The position numbers and the translations under genes were made by a program. 64,000 bases of DNA, from NCBI RefSeq assembly GCF_006716885.1, contig NZ_VFPU01000002.1, forward strand, positions 186,001 through 250,000. The letters are read 5' to 3'. Below, piece by piece: positions 52,486 to 61,065 of this stretch. Numbering within the stretch: the stretch's first letter is position 1; each line of letters opens with the position of its first letter. The DNA is from Ornithinimicrobium humiphilum. Lineage in GTDB: Bacteria; Actinomycetota; Actinomycetes; Actinomycetales; Dermatophilaceae. The notes below the pieces were generated by a model. That model had not been told where the DNA came from and ran no database searches. It worked only from the letters and a program-made list of their open reading frames with translations.

Positions 52486-53783
52486 CGGGTCACCTCCGCG
52501 AGGACGTCGACGGTCCCGGTCACGTCGGCGGCGCCCTCGAGCTCGGCGAGCAGGCGGCTCTGGCGCACGGTGTCGAAGTCGCGCTCGACCGCGGCGCGGG
52601 CGGCGCGGGCGACCTCGGCCCGCGGCCAGGTGGGGTCGGCGACCTCGCGCAGGGCGGCGGCGAGGCGGTCGGTGAGCCACTCCTCCTCGGCGCGGAGCAA
52701 GATGCCGGTCTGCTCGACGGGCTCGCCCGTCTCGGTCACGCCGGCGGGGTGCACGGCCTCGGGGATGCCGGTGACGTCGGTGGCGACCACGGGCAGGCCG
52801 CTGGCCATCGCCTCGAGGATCACGGTGGGCAGGCCGTCGGCGTTGCCGTCGGCGCCCACGACGCAGGGGGCGGCGAGGACGTCGGCCCAGGCCAGCTCCT
52901 CCACCAGCTCGGCCTGGCTGCGCGGGCCCACGAGGGAGACCGTGCCGGCGAGGCCGCGGTCCGCGATCTGGGCCGCGAGCCGGTCGCCGAGCTCGCCGTC
53001 GCCGACGATGCGGACGGCCACGGGGGTGCCCGTCGCGACCAGCTCGGCGGCGGCGTCGACGAGGTGGGTGAAGCCCTTCTTCTCGACGAGGCGACCGACG
53101 CCCAGCACCCGCAGCGGCGTGCGCGGGGCACCCGGCTCGCGGAACGGGAAGCGGGTCAGGTCCAGGCCGTTGCGCACCAGACGCACGGTCGGCTCCAGCG
53201 CCGGGTCGATGCCGAGCAGGAAGCGGCGGTTGTAGTCGCTGATCGCGATGACGTTGGCCGCGCGGCCGAGCACCGCGCGCAGCAGCACCTGGTCGACGTC
53301 CTCGTGGAAGAGGTCCTTGGCGTGGGTGGTCACCGTGTAGGGGATGCCGGTCAGCGCGGAGGCGACCATCGCGGTGCGGGCCGCGAGCGAGGCGAAGTGC
53401 GCGTGGACGTGCGTGATGCCGTCGCGGCGCAGGCGGACGGCCAGGTCGACGGCCTGGGCGACGTCGGAGGGGTCCATCCGCACCAGCAGCGGCATGAGCT
53501 CGCCCAGGGCGGGCCCGAAGCCGGGCAGCTCGGCCTGGGCGCGGCCGAAGACCTCCCACTCGCCGACGAGCCGGTGCGCGCGGGGCAGGTGGGTGACGGG
53601 CGCCTGGACGGCCGCGATCTGGGGGTGGAAGCGGGCGTCGGTGGTGGGCCGCAGGGCGTAGATCGCCAGGTCCTCCCCCGCCGCCTCGCGGGCGAGGATC
53701 TCGGTGACGACGAAGGTCTCGGAGAAGCGCGGGTAGACCTTGACGACGTAGGCCACCCGGGAGCGGTCAGACGGCGAGGGCAT
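52482..53783 (-). CDS. GT4-type glycosyltransferase (first GT4 of the operon)
   Basis: 433 residues. VVKVYPRFSETFVVTEILARE is typical of bacterial exopolysaccharide/colanic-type GT4 enzymes (WcaL-like). HVHAHFASLAARTA is the acceptor domain, and LRVLGVGRLVEKKGFTHLV plus EAMASGLPVVATDVTGIPE the donor domain. Its start overlaps the upstream gene by 17 nt. Acceptor unknown. Confidence 0.9.
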   Translation of the reverse strand: MPSPSDRSRVAYVVKVYPRFSETFVVTEILAREAAGEDLAIYALRPTTDARFHPQIAAVQAPVTHLPRAHRLVGEWEVFGRAQAELPGFGPALGELMPLLVRMDPSDVAQAVDLAVRLRRDGITHVHAHFASLAARTAMVASALTGIPYTVTTHAKDLFHEDVDQVLLRAVLGRAANVIAISDYNRRFLLGIDPALEPTVRLVRNGLDLTRFPFREPGAPRTPLRVLGVGRLVEKKGFTHLVDAAAELVATGTPVAVRIVGDGELGDRLAAQIADRGLAGTVSLVGPRSQAELVEELAWADVLAAPCVVGADGNADGLPTVILEAMASGLPVVATDVTGIPEAVHPAGVTETGEPVEQTGILLRAEEEWLTDRLAAALREVADPTWPRAEVARAARAAVERDFDTVRQSRLLAELEGAADVTGTVDVLAEVTR

Positions 53784-54969
53784 GGTGCGGCTCCTTGGTG
53801 GCGGGGTAGGCGGTCAGCGCGGCGGCCGCGCGCGCGACCGAGCTCAGGCCGGCGAGGTCGAGGTGGGAGCGGTCGACACGGCGGCCGACGGCGGCGGCCA
53901 TCCAGGAGCCGATCGCGTCCGGGGTCGCGACGCCCACGCGCAGCACCTCGGCGGCGCCGACGCGGGCCAGGCCCTCCGCGCGGATGAGCTGCTCGCGGCG
54001 CGGCCACTCCCGCGGGACGAGCAGGGCGGGCACGTCGGTGGCCATCGTCTCGGTGACGGTGTTGTAGCCGGCCATCGAGATCGTGGCGGCGGACCGGCGG
54101 ATGAGGCCGGCGGCGTCCGGCACCGAACGCACGACCTGGGTGCGCCGGGTGGCGGCCCGCTCGACCGAGCGGTGGTCGGCCTCGCTCATCTGCGGGCCGG
54201 TGACGACGACGTGGCGGTGACCGGCGGGGACCGGCGCGGCGGCCGCGGCCAGGCACAGCGGGGTGCCGTCGGAGCCGCCACCGGCGCTGGTGAGCACGTA
54301 GGGCTGCTCGGGGTCGAGGCCGTCGGGGTCCTCGGCGCGGCCGTGACCCAGGTAGCCCTGGTAGCGGACGAGGTCGTGCAGGGCCCGGGGCAGCTCGCCG
54401 GTGAGGCGCAGGTCGTGGACGGCGGAGTCGCCGTAGACCCAGATCTCGTCGAAGAGGGCGCGGACGACGTCGGCAGGGGTGCGCTGCCACTCGGCCTGCA
54501 CGGCCTCGGGCTCGTCGAGCACCTCGCGCAGGCCCAGCACGACCTTGGTGCCGGGGGCGGAGGAGCGCAGGTCGGCGAGTGCCGGGGCCAGCTCGCCGTG
54601 GACGCCGAGGGCGTGGCGGTCGACGACGACGAGGTCGGGCACGAAGGTCGCCAGGGTGGCGCGGACGATCTCGCCGCGCAGCGAGGTGACGGCGTTCATG
54701 CCGATGTCGAGGCGGCGGGGGCCGTAGGTGCGCCCGCGCTTGCCGACCGAGGGGAGGGTGACGACGTCGAATCCCTGCGGGACCGAGGCGGTCGGGATGC
54801 CGGCGACGCCGTTGACGAGGAGGCCGGTCACGGGGCGGCCGGTGAGCCGCGGCAGACGCTGCGCGAGGGAGTGGGCCAGCGCGCGGTTGCGCCGGAAGTG
54901 GCCCAGGCCCTGGGAGTCGTGCGAGTAGAACACCACCCGCAGCGCCTCCTGCACCGTCTGCTCCGTCAT
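53767..54969 (-). CDS. GT28/MurG-like glycosyltransferase, first gene of the glycan operon
   Basis: 400 residues. The N-terminus VVFYSHDSQGLGHFRRNRALAHSLAQ and the late SMAGYNTVTETMATDVPALLVPREW match the MurG/GT28-like group, where the second motif binds the donor nucleotide. AAAGGGAG precedes the ATG. It opens the operon GT28-GT4-GT4-ABC exporter-kinase-kinase. The segment upstream (54970-55116) holds the promoter of the divergent zinc-finger gene. Confidence 0.82.
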   Translation of the reverse strand: MTEQTVQEALRVVFYSHDSQGLGHFRRNRALAHSLAQRLPRLTGRPVTGLLVNGVAGIPTASVPQGFDVVTLPSVGKRGRTYGPRRLDIGMNAVTSLRGEIVRATLATFVPDLVVVDRHALGVHGELAPALADLRSSAPGTKVVLGLREVLDEPEAVQAEWQRTPADVVRALFDEIWVYGDSAVHDLRLTGELPRALHDLVRYQGYLGHGRAEDPDGLDPEQPYVLTSAGGGSDGTPLCLAAAAAPVPAGHRHVVVTGPQMSEADHRSVERAATRRTQVVRSVPDAAGLIRRSAATISMAGYNTVTETMATDVPALLVPREWPRREQLIRAEGLARVGAAEVLRVGVATPDAIGSWMAAAVGRRVDRSHLDLAGLSSVARAAAALTAYPATKEPHHALAV

Positions 54970-55048
54970 GGCTCCCTTTCTCCCCTCGGCTCCCCCCACC
55001 GGGACCGGTGGCGTGGGAACCAGTGAAGCGGTCGGTCATGAGCCCCGG

Positions 55049-55089
55049 ATGACATGTCGATGAGAGTTGTCTCATCTGGGGGCTACGCT
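55049..55089 (+). promoter_or_regulatory. Promoter of the UBP zinc-finger gene with an operator-like triplet
   Basis: Atgaca (55049), atgaga (55060) and tctcat (55070) repeat the arrangement at 41834-41860. They cover the place of the -35, with a -10-like TACGCT at 55084-55089. Direct repeats 11 bp apart are typical for OmpR/PhoB-type regulators, and one is encoded convergently next door (inference). Confidence 0.5.
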
Positions 55090-55116
55090 CGGCCGGAGAG
55101 CGCGAAGGAGCCCGTC

Positions 55117-55422
55117 ATGAGCCAGCCCTGCGGTCATGTGGCCGACGTCGGCGAGGTCAGCCCGTCCGCCCAGGGGTGCGAGGAGTGCCTGCGGACCGGC
55201 GGCACCTGGGTCCACCTGCGGGTCTGCCAGACCTGCGGGCACGTCGGCTGCTGCGACAGCTCGCCGTCGAGGCACGCCACGGCCCACCACCGCGAGCACC
55301 CCGACCACCCGCTGGTCCGCTCCTACGAGCCGGGCGAGGACTGGTGGTGGTGCTTCGTCGACGCGGTCGCCTTCACCGTGCCCGGCGCGCCGCCGGCGCC
55401 GTCCTACGACTCGAAGCGGTAG
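55117..55422 (+). CDS. UBP-type zinc-finger protein
   Basis: 101 residues forming a single zinc finger of the ubiquitin-protease type: a cysteine/histidine set CGH, GCEECLRTGGTWVHLRVCQTCGHVGCCDSS, RHATAHHREHPDHPLV and the closing DWWWCFVD. Bacterial copies are stand-alone and widely found in actinobacteria; they probably bind peptide C-termini or serve redox/regulatory roles. GAAGGAG lies 6 nt upstream of the ATG. Its 3' end overlaps the convergent regulator gene by 19 nt. Confidence 0.9.
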   Translation: MSQPCGHVADVGEVSPSAQGCEECLRTGGTWVHLRVCQTCGHVGCCDSSPSRHATAHHREHPDHPLVRSYEPGEDWWWCFVDAVAFTVPGAPPAPSYDSKR

Positions 55423-56069
55423 CCGACGCCGCGCACGGTCGTGATCCGCGACGACCCGAGCTTGGTGCGCAGGTAGCGGACGTAGACGTCGACGACGTTG
55501 GAGGCCCCGGTGACCTCGAAGCCCCACACCCGGTCGAGCAGCTGGTCGCGGCTCAGCGCCTGGCCGGCGTGCTCCATGAGGGTGCGGGCCAGCGCGAACT
55601 CGCGGGCCGACAGCTCCACCGGCCGGCCCTCGACGGCGGCGGTGTGGGCCACGAGGTCGAGGGTGACGCCGCCGGCCGAGATCTGCTGGGCCTCGGTGGT
55701 CGCGCTGGCGGGCTTGCGCAGCCGGGCGCGCACCCGGGCGAGCAGCTCCTCGACCCGGAACGGCTTGGCGAGGTAGTCGTCCGCGCCGCTCTCGAGCCCG
55801 GAGACGGTGTCCTCGACGGAGTCGCGGGCGGTGCACATGATCACCGGCACGGGGTCCTCCATCGTGCGCAGCATCCGCAGCACGGTGAAGCCGTCCATGC
55901 GGGGCAGGCCGACGTCGAGCACGACGAGGTCGACGTCGGCCTCGGCGACCGCCTCGAGCGCGGCCAGCCCGTCCCCGACGACGGTGGTGCGGTAGCCCGC
56001 GGCCTTCAGGCCGCGGTCGATGACCCGCGCGATCCCCGCCTCGTCCTCCACGACCAGGATGTGGTGCAC
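55404..56069 (-). CDS. OmpR/PhoB-type response regulator, no adjacent kinase
   Basis: 221 residues. Receiver domain with D9-E10 acidic cluster and phosphoacceptor D52 (VVLDVGLP), Thr (CTA) and K (AKPF). The winged helix has LSAREFALARTLMEHAGQALSRDQLLDRVWGFE and VDVYVRYLRTKLG ... TVRGVGYRF. No sensor kinase lies on either side, so it is orphan or partnered elsewhere. TAGCCT (56076-56081, minus strand) ends 6 nt before the GTG start, so the mRNA is leaderless. Confidence 0.94.
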   Translation of the reverse strand: MHHILVVEDEAGIARVIDRGLKAAGYRTTVVGDGLAALEAVAEADVDLVVLDVGLPRMDGFTVLRMLRTMEDPVPVIMCTARDSVEDTVSGLESGADDYLAKPFRVEELLARVRARLRKPASATTEAQQISAGGVTLDLVAHTAAVEGRPVELSAREFALARTLMEHAGQALSRDQLLDRVWGFEVTGASNVVDVYVRYLRTKLGSSRITTVRGVGYRFES

Positions 56070-56100
56070 CGCCCCAGGCTAACCCGCGGGGCCGCTCCGC

Positions 56101-57444
56101 TCAGGGGTGGTGGGAGCCGTCGGCCTGGTAGACGTCGGGGATGCCGTCCTCGTCGGCGTCGACCGTCTCCTCCTCCGCGATCGCCCGGTAGTGCCGGTTG
56201 CGGGCGGTGAGGATCGCGGCCCCCAGCAGGGCGGCGAGCAGCGAGGCGACGAAGATGCCGACCTTGGCCTCGTCGCCCAGCTCGGTGCCGACGCCGAAGC
56301 TCAGCTCGGCCACCAGCAGCGAGACCGTGAAGCCGATGCCGGCGAGCACCGAGACGCCCGCCACGTCGATCCAGCGCAGCGAGGGGTCGAGGTTGGCTCC
56401 GCGCAGCCGCGTGACGAGCCACGTCGTGCCCGTGATGCCGATGATCTTGCCGACGACCAGGCCGAGGACGATGCCGATGGTGACCGGGGCCATCAGCGCG
56501 GAGGTGAGCCCGTCGAGCCCGCCGACCGCGACGCCGGCGGAGAAGAACGCGAAGACGGGCACCGCCACGCCGGCCGAGAGCGGGCGCAGCCGGTGCTCGA
56601 AGACCTCGGCGAGGCCGTGCGCGCCCTCGTGGGTGGGCTCGCCGCGCTCGGCCTTGAGCCGCACCGGCACCGTGAAGCCGAGGATGACGCCGGCGATCGT
56701 GGCGTGGATGCCCGAGGCGTGCACCAGGGCCCAGAAGACGATGCCGATCGGCAGCAGGATGAGCCAGGCGGGCAGCATCGAGCCGCGGAAGAGTGGGCGC
56801 CTCCGGCGGGCGATGAGCGCGTAGAGCGCGAGGGGGATCAGCGACCACGCGAGCATGGGCAGCTCAAGGTCGGAGGTGTAGACGATGGCGATGACGAGGA
56901 TGGCGATGAGGTCGTCGACGACGGCCAGCGTGAGCAGGAAGATCCGCAGGGCCGGCGGCAGATGCGACCCGATGATCGCCAGCACGGCGACGGCGAAGGC
57001 GATGTCCGTCGCGGTCGGCACCGCCCAGCCGGTGAGCACGTCGCTGTCGCCCCAGTTGACGGCCACGTAGATGAGCGCCGGGACGACCACGCCGCCGACG
57101 GCCGCGGCGACCGGCACGACCGCCCGGTCCCACCGGCGCAGGTCGCCGATGACGATCTCCTTCTTCAGCTCCAGGCCGACCATGAAGAAGAAGATCGCGA
57201 GGAGCCCGTCGGCGGCCCAGGAGCCGATGCTCAGGCGCAGGTGCCAGGGCTCGTAGCCGAGCTCGGTGTCGCGGATCGAGAAGTAGGTCTCCGCCCAGGG
57301 AGAGTTGGCCCAGACGATCGCGAGCAGGGCCGCGGCGACGAGCAGCATGCCGCCCACCGTCTCCTTGCGGAGCACGTCGCCGACGCGGACGACCTCCTCG
57401 TAGCTGCCGCGGCCGAGGGTCGTGCGGTGCTGCTGATCTGACAT
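56101..57444 (-). CDS. nhaA: Na+/H+ antiporter NhaA
   Basis: 447 residues, about 11-12 membrane helices. The ion-binding aspartate pair lies in [12 protein letters not shown], the unwound-helix signature is [17 protein letters not shown], and the pH-sensor-side [12 protein letters not shown] is present. Exports Na+ in exchange for protons. An added C-terminal tail of about 20 residues reads [16 protein letters not shown], an aspartate-rich calcium-loop-like sequence uncommon in NhaA. AAGGAC precedes the ATG; -10 candidate TAACGT at 57511-57516 (minus strand). Confidence 0.94.
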   Translation of the reverse strand: MSDQQHRTTLGRGSYEEVVRVGDVLRKETVGGMLLVAAALLAIVWANSPWAETYFSIRDTELGYEPWHLRLSIGSWAADGLLAIFFFMVGLELKKEIVIGDLRRWDRAVVPVAAAVGGVVVPALIYVAVNWGDSDVLTGWAVPTATDIAFAVAVLAIIGSHLPPALRIFLLTLAVVDDLIAILVIAIVYTSDLELPMLAWSLIPLALYALIARRRRPLFRGSMLPAWLILLPIGIVFWALVHASGIHATIAGVILGFTVPVRLKAERGEPTHEGAHGLAEVFEHRLRPLSAGVAVPVFAFFSAGVAVGGLDGLTSALMAPVTIGIVLGLVVGKIIGITGTTWLVTRLRGANLDPSLRWIDVAGVSVLAGIGFTVSLLVAELSFGVGTELGDEAKVGIFVASLLAALLGAAILTARNRHYRAIAEEETVDADEDGIPDVYQADGSHHP

Positions 57445-57620
57445 CGGTGTCCTTCGGGCAGGGGTCGCTGACAATGTCGCCGACCAGACTTCCCGGCACA
57501 CCAGGGGTTCACGTTAGTCGCAGCGCCCCGGACCCGCGACCGCCGGGCGCACGCGGGCCGGTCGGAACCGCATACCGCGAGGCTTGGCAGACCTGTGACC
57601 AATTTGGCAATCGGGCGATG

Positions 57621-57650
57621 TTGATATTCGAGGTTAGGTGGACCTAAGGT
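57621..57650 (+). promoter_or_regulatory. Iron-regulated promoter with DtxR/IdeR box
   Basis: ggTTAGGTggACCTAAggt (57632-57650) is a near-perfect palindromic iron box. It lies between and over the -35 TTGATA (57621-57626) and -10 TAAGGT (57645-57650; 18-nt spacer). With iron, a DtxR-type repressor would shut the siderophore operon; the repressor gene is not in the window. Confidence 0.85.
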
Positions 57651-57704
57651 TCTCTCGTCGTGCCGGGATCCCCCCGGCCCCGTCGCACCAGGAGACCCCC
57701 GACC

Positions 57705-58817
57705 GTGACCGCTCTCCCCCGCCGCACCGCGCGCCTCGGCGCGCTCGTGCTCACCGCCTCCCTGGCCCTCACGGCCTGCTCGACCGGCCCCTCGGGCTCG
57801 GCCAGCTCCGACGACACCGCGGACGGTGGCACGACGGAGGACTCGGGTGCGACCAGCGACGACACGGCCGCGGCCGACGGTGACACCGGCACCTTCCCGA
57901 CGACCGTCGAGCACGCCTTCGGCGAGACCACCATCGAGTCCGACCCGCAGCGCGTGGTGACGGTCGGCTGGACCGACCACGAGATCATGGCCGCCCTCGG
58001 CGAGGTGCCGATCGCCGCCGTGAAGATCAACTGGGGCGGCAACGACGCCGGCTCGACCGACTGGTTCGACGAGGCCGTCACCGAGCTGGGCGCCGACCCG
58101 GCCGACATCACCCGCTACGACGACTCCGACGGCATCCCCGTCGACGAGATCGCGGCGCTCGAGCCCGACCTCATCATCGGCAGCAACTCCGGCATGAGCC
58201 AGGAGGACTACGACCGGCTCTCCAAGATCGCGCCGACCGTGGCCTACCCCGAGCAGCCGTGGAGCACCCCGTGGCGCGAGTCGGTCGAGCTCGTCGGCCA
58301 GGCCATCGGCCGCCCCGACCAGGCCGAGCAGGCCATCGCCGACACCGAGGCGGCCTTCGAGGCGACCCAGGAGAAGTACCCCCAGCTCGAGGGCACGTCC
58401 TTCGCGTGGGGCTGGTTCACCCCGACCGACACCTCCACGATCGGTCTCTACACCGTCACCGACCTGCGCCCGCAGTTCCTCACCGAGCTCGGCATGGTCA
58501 ACTCCCCGGTCGTCGAGGAGCTGAGCACCGCCGGCACCTTCAGCGCCAACCTCTCCGCCGAGCAGGCCGACACCCTCGACGCCGACGTCTTCGTCTTCTA
58601 CGTCGACGGCGAGTTCGGCGCCGAGCAGGTGCTCGCCGACCCGCTGCTGTCGCAGATCCCGGCGATGGCCAACGGCGCCTACGTCGCCTCCGCCGACCAG
58701 CAGGCCGCGCTCGGCATGAGCTCGCCGACCCCGCTGTCGATCCCGGTCGCGCTCGAGACCTTCATCCCCGACGTCGCCGAGGCCGCCGCGAAGGCCGCCG
58801 AGGCCAGCCCGCGCTGA
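57705..58817 (+). CDS. Ferric-siderophore-binding lipoprotein (FepB/FecB type)
   Basis: 370 residues. Signal peptide with lipobox LTAC (C25), an acidic Ser/Thr/Asp linker, then a periplasmic-binding fold starting TVEHAFGETTIESDPQRVVTVGW, the usual iron-binding-protein opening, with IAALEPDLIIGSNSGM. It presents ferric siderophore to the permease. GTG start chosen for AGGAG at about 10 nt and a normal signal peptide; an earlier GTG at 57660 would add 15 residues and fall too near the -10. First gene of a five-gene DtxR-controlled operon. Confidence 0.92.
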   Translation: MTALPRRTARLGALVLTASLALTACSTGPSGSASSDDTADGGTTEDSGATSDDTAAADGDTGTFPTTVEHAFGETTIESDPQRVVTVGWTDHEIMAALGEVPIAAVKINWGGNDAGSTDWFDEAVTELGADPADITRYDDSDGIPVDEIAALEPDLIIGSNSGMSQEDYDRLSKIAPTVAYPEQPWSTPWRESVELVGQAIGRPDQAEQAIADTEAAFEATQEKYPQLEGTSFAWGWFTPTDTSTIGLYTVTDLRPQFLTELGMVNSPVVEELSTAGTFSANLSAEQADTLDADVFVFYVDGEFGAEQVLADPLLSQIPAMANGAYVASADQQAALGMSSPTPLSIPVALETFIPDVAEAAAKAAEASPR

Positions 58818-58861
58818 GTCGAGGCCCGCTCATCGCGCCCGACCTGACCACCGCCGCCGAC

Positions 58862-59941
58862 GTGTCTCCCGACGCGCCGGCGGCGGGGCCTGCCCCGGCC
58901 CGGACCACCGGTCCGGGGCGGTCGGGCCGGCGCAGCGCGATCGTCAGCCGCCGCCGCACCTGGGGGCCGCTGACCCTCGGGGTCGGCGCCGTGCTGCTCG
59001 CCGCCGCGGTGTCGATCGCGGTCGGCTCGCGCACCCTCTCCCCCGCCGACGTGCTGGCCGGGCTGCAGGCGGTGCTCGGCGACGGGGACCACCCGGCCGC
59101 GGCCGTGGTCGCCGCCCGCATCGACCGCACGATCATCGGCGCGGTGGTCGGGATGGCGGTCGCGCTCTCGGGTGCGGCCATGCAGGGCCTGACCCGCAAC
59201 CCCCTCGCCGACCCCGGCATCATCGGCGTCAACGCCGGCGCCGCCCTCGCGGTGGTCCTCGGCATCCAGCTGCTGGGCATCGGCTCGGCCGGCACCTTCG
59301 TCTGGCTCGCGCTGCTGGGCGGCATCGCCGCCGCCGTGATCGTGTATGCCGTGGCCGCCGCCGCGCCGGGCGGCGCCGCCCCGCTGACCATGGCGCTCGC
59401 GGGAGCCGCGCTGACGGCAGGAGCCGTGAGCGTCACGGCCGGAGTGCTCGTCAGTGACCGGGGCGCGCTCGACACCTTCCGCTTCTGGCAGGTCGGCAGC
59501 GTCGCCGGGCGCTCCGCCTCGCTCGTGCTCGACGTGGCGCCGCTGCTGGTCGTCTCGCTGGTGATCGTGGCGTTCGCCGGCCCGATCCTCAACGCCACCG
59601 CCCTCGGCGACGACCTCGAGCGGGCGCTCGGCCAGCGCGTCCACCTGGCGCGCGGCGTCGTCGCCCTCGGGGCCGTCGGGCTAGCCGCCTCCGCCGTCGC
59701 CCTGGCGGGCCCGGTCGGCTTCGTCGGCCTGGTCGTGCCGCACCTGGTGCGTCTGGTCACCGGTCCGGACTACCGCCGCATCCTGCTCGGCAGCGCCCTC
59801 GTCGGGCCCGTGCTGGTCATGCTCACCGACACCCTGGGGCGCGTCGTCATGCCGCCCTCGGAGGTGCAGGTCGGCATCATGACCGCCGTGCTGGGCGCCC
59901 CCGGCCTCATCTGGCTCGTGCGCAGGACGGCCGTGCGATGA
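58862..59941 (+). CDS. FecCD-type siderophore permease, first subunit
   Basis: 359 residues, about ten membrane segments. GAAMQGLTRNPLADPGIIGVNAGAAL is the family hallmark, with GPVGFVGLVVPHLVRLVTGPDYR as coupling region. An N-terminal cytosolic stretch of about 35 residues precedes the first helix. The GTG start is the only normal in-frame start behind the binding-protein stop but lacks a clear ribosome site, so it is moderately certain. Confidence 0.9.
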   Translation: MSPDAPAAGPAPARTTGPGRSGRRSAIVSRRRTWGPLTLGVGAVLLAAAVSIAVGSRTLSPADVLAGLQAVLGDGDHPAAAVVAARIDRTIIGAVVGMAVALSGAAMQGLTRNPLADPGIIGVNAGAALAVVLGIQLLGIGSAGTFVWLALLGGIAAAVIVYAVAAAAPGGAAPLTMALAGAALTAGAVSVTAGVLVSDRGALDTFRFWQVGSVAGRSASLVLDVAPLLVVSLVIVAFAGPILNATALGDDLERALGQRVHLARGVVALGAVGLAASAVALAGPVGFVGLVVPHLVRLVTGPDYRRILLGSALVGPVLVMLTDTLGRVVMPPSEVQVGIMTAVLGAPGLIWLVRRTAVR

Positions 59942-61065
59942 GCGTCGACACCCGCGTGAGCGGTCCGGGCGCCGGTGGCCCGGGCTCGGGCTCCGGCGCA
60001 CCCGACCCCGCCCTCGAGGGCGTCGCCGCGCCCGACCTGGCCGACCGCGCGGACACGGTCCGGCGCGCCCGCCACCACGCGCGGCGCCGCACCCACCTCG
60101 TGGTGGCCGGGCTGATCGTCGCCTGGCTGCTCGCGATGGTCGTCCGCACCCTCCTGGGCGACTACACGATCACCGTCCCCGACTTCTTCCGGATCGTCCT
60201 GGGCACCGGCGACGTCTCCGGTGGCGCGGAGTTCATCCTGATGGACTCCAAGCTCCCCCGCGCGGTCGTCGGCACCCTGGCCGGGCTGGCCCTGGGCAGC
60301 AGCGGCGCGACCTTCCAGCTCATGGCCCGCAACCCGCTGGCCAGCCCCGACGTGCTCGGGCTGACGATGGGCGCCAGCGCCGCCGCGGTCTTCACGCTCG
60401 TGGCGCTCGACGGCTCCGGCCCCGCGGTCACCCTGGCGGCCCTCGTCGGCGCCGGCCTCGTCGCGGTCGCGCTGCTCACGCTGTCGGGCTCGAACCCCGG
60501 CGCCGGCCCGACCCGGATGATCCTCGTCGGCATCGCGCTCTCGGCGATGCTCACCTCCGTCGTGCACTGGATCCTGCTGCGGGCCGACGTCTACCGGGCG
60601 CACGAGGCGATGGTCTGGCTGACGGGCAGCCTCGCCTCGGTCACCTGGCGCCAGATCAGCCTGCTGCTCGTCGTCGTCGCGCTGGCGCTGCCGCTGCTGC
60701 TGGGCGCGGCGCGCGAGCTGCACCTCGTCGAGCTCGGCGACGACCTGGCCGCCGGCGTCGGGGCCCCGCCCCGCGCGGTCCGTGCCCGCGCCCTGCTCCT
60801 CGTCGTGCTGCTCGTGGCGGCGACCACCTCGGTCTGCGGGCCGATCTCGTTCGTCGCCTTCCTCTCCGGGCCGATCGCCCGGCGGCTGCTCGGCGGCCGC
60901 GCCTCGATCGGCACCGCCGCGCTCGTCGGCGCGGTCATCGTGGTGCTCGCCGACTTCGCCGGTGCCTACGCCCTCCCCGACGTGAACCTGCCGGTCGGGG
61001 TCGTCACCGGCCTCATCGGCGCCCCCTTCCTCCTCTGGCTCCTCACCCGCGAAAGGTCTGCCTGA
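59938..61065 (+). CDS. FecCD-type siderophore permease, second subunit
   Basis: 375 residues. SGATFQLMARNPLASPDVLGLTMGASAAAVF and CGPISFVAFLSGPIARRLLGG mark the second half of the heterodimeric FepD/FepG pair. It has a long polar N-terminus of about 50 residues. ATGA overlap with the first subunit. Confidence 0.92.
   Translation: MSVDTRVSGPGAGGPGSGSGAPDPALEGVAAPDLADRADTVRRARHHARRRTHLVVAGLIVAWLLAMVVRTLLGDYTITVPDFFRIVLGTGDVSGGAEFILMDSKLPRAVVGTLAGLALGSSGATFQLMARNPLASPDVLGLTMGASAAAVFTLVALDGSGPAVTLAALVGAGLVAVALLTLSGSNPGAGPTRMILVGIALSAMLTSVVHWILLRADVYRAHEAMVWLTGSLASVTWRQISLLLVVVALALPLLLGAARELHLVELGDDLAAGVGAPPRAVRARALLLVVLLVAATTSVCGPISFVAFLSGPIARRLLGGRASIGTAALVGAVIVVLADFAGAYALPDVNLPVGVVTGLIGAPFLLWLLTRERSA

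Noticed and set aside
49471..53235. A 1254-codon open frame on the plus strand across the glycan operon
   Set aside because: It is antisense to three genes with clear family motifs. Long antisense frames are expected at this G+C content, and the peptide is Gly/Arg/Val/Asp-rich without any motif.
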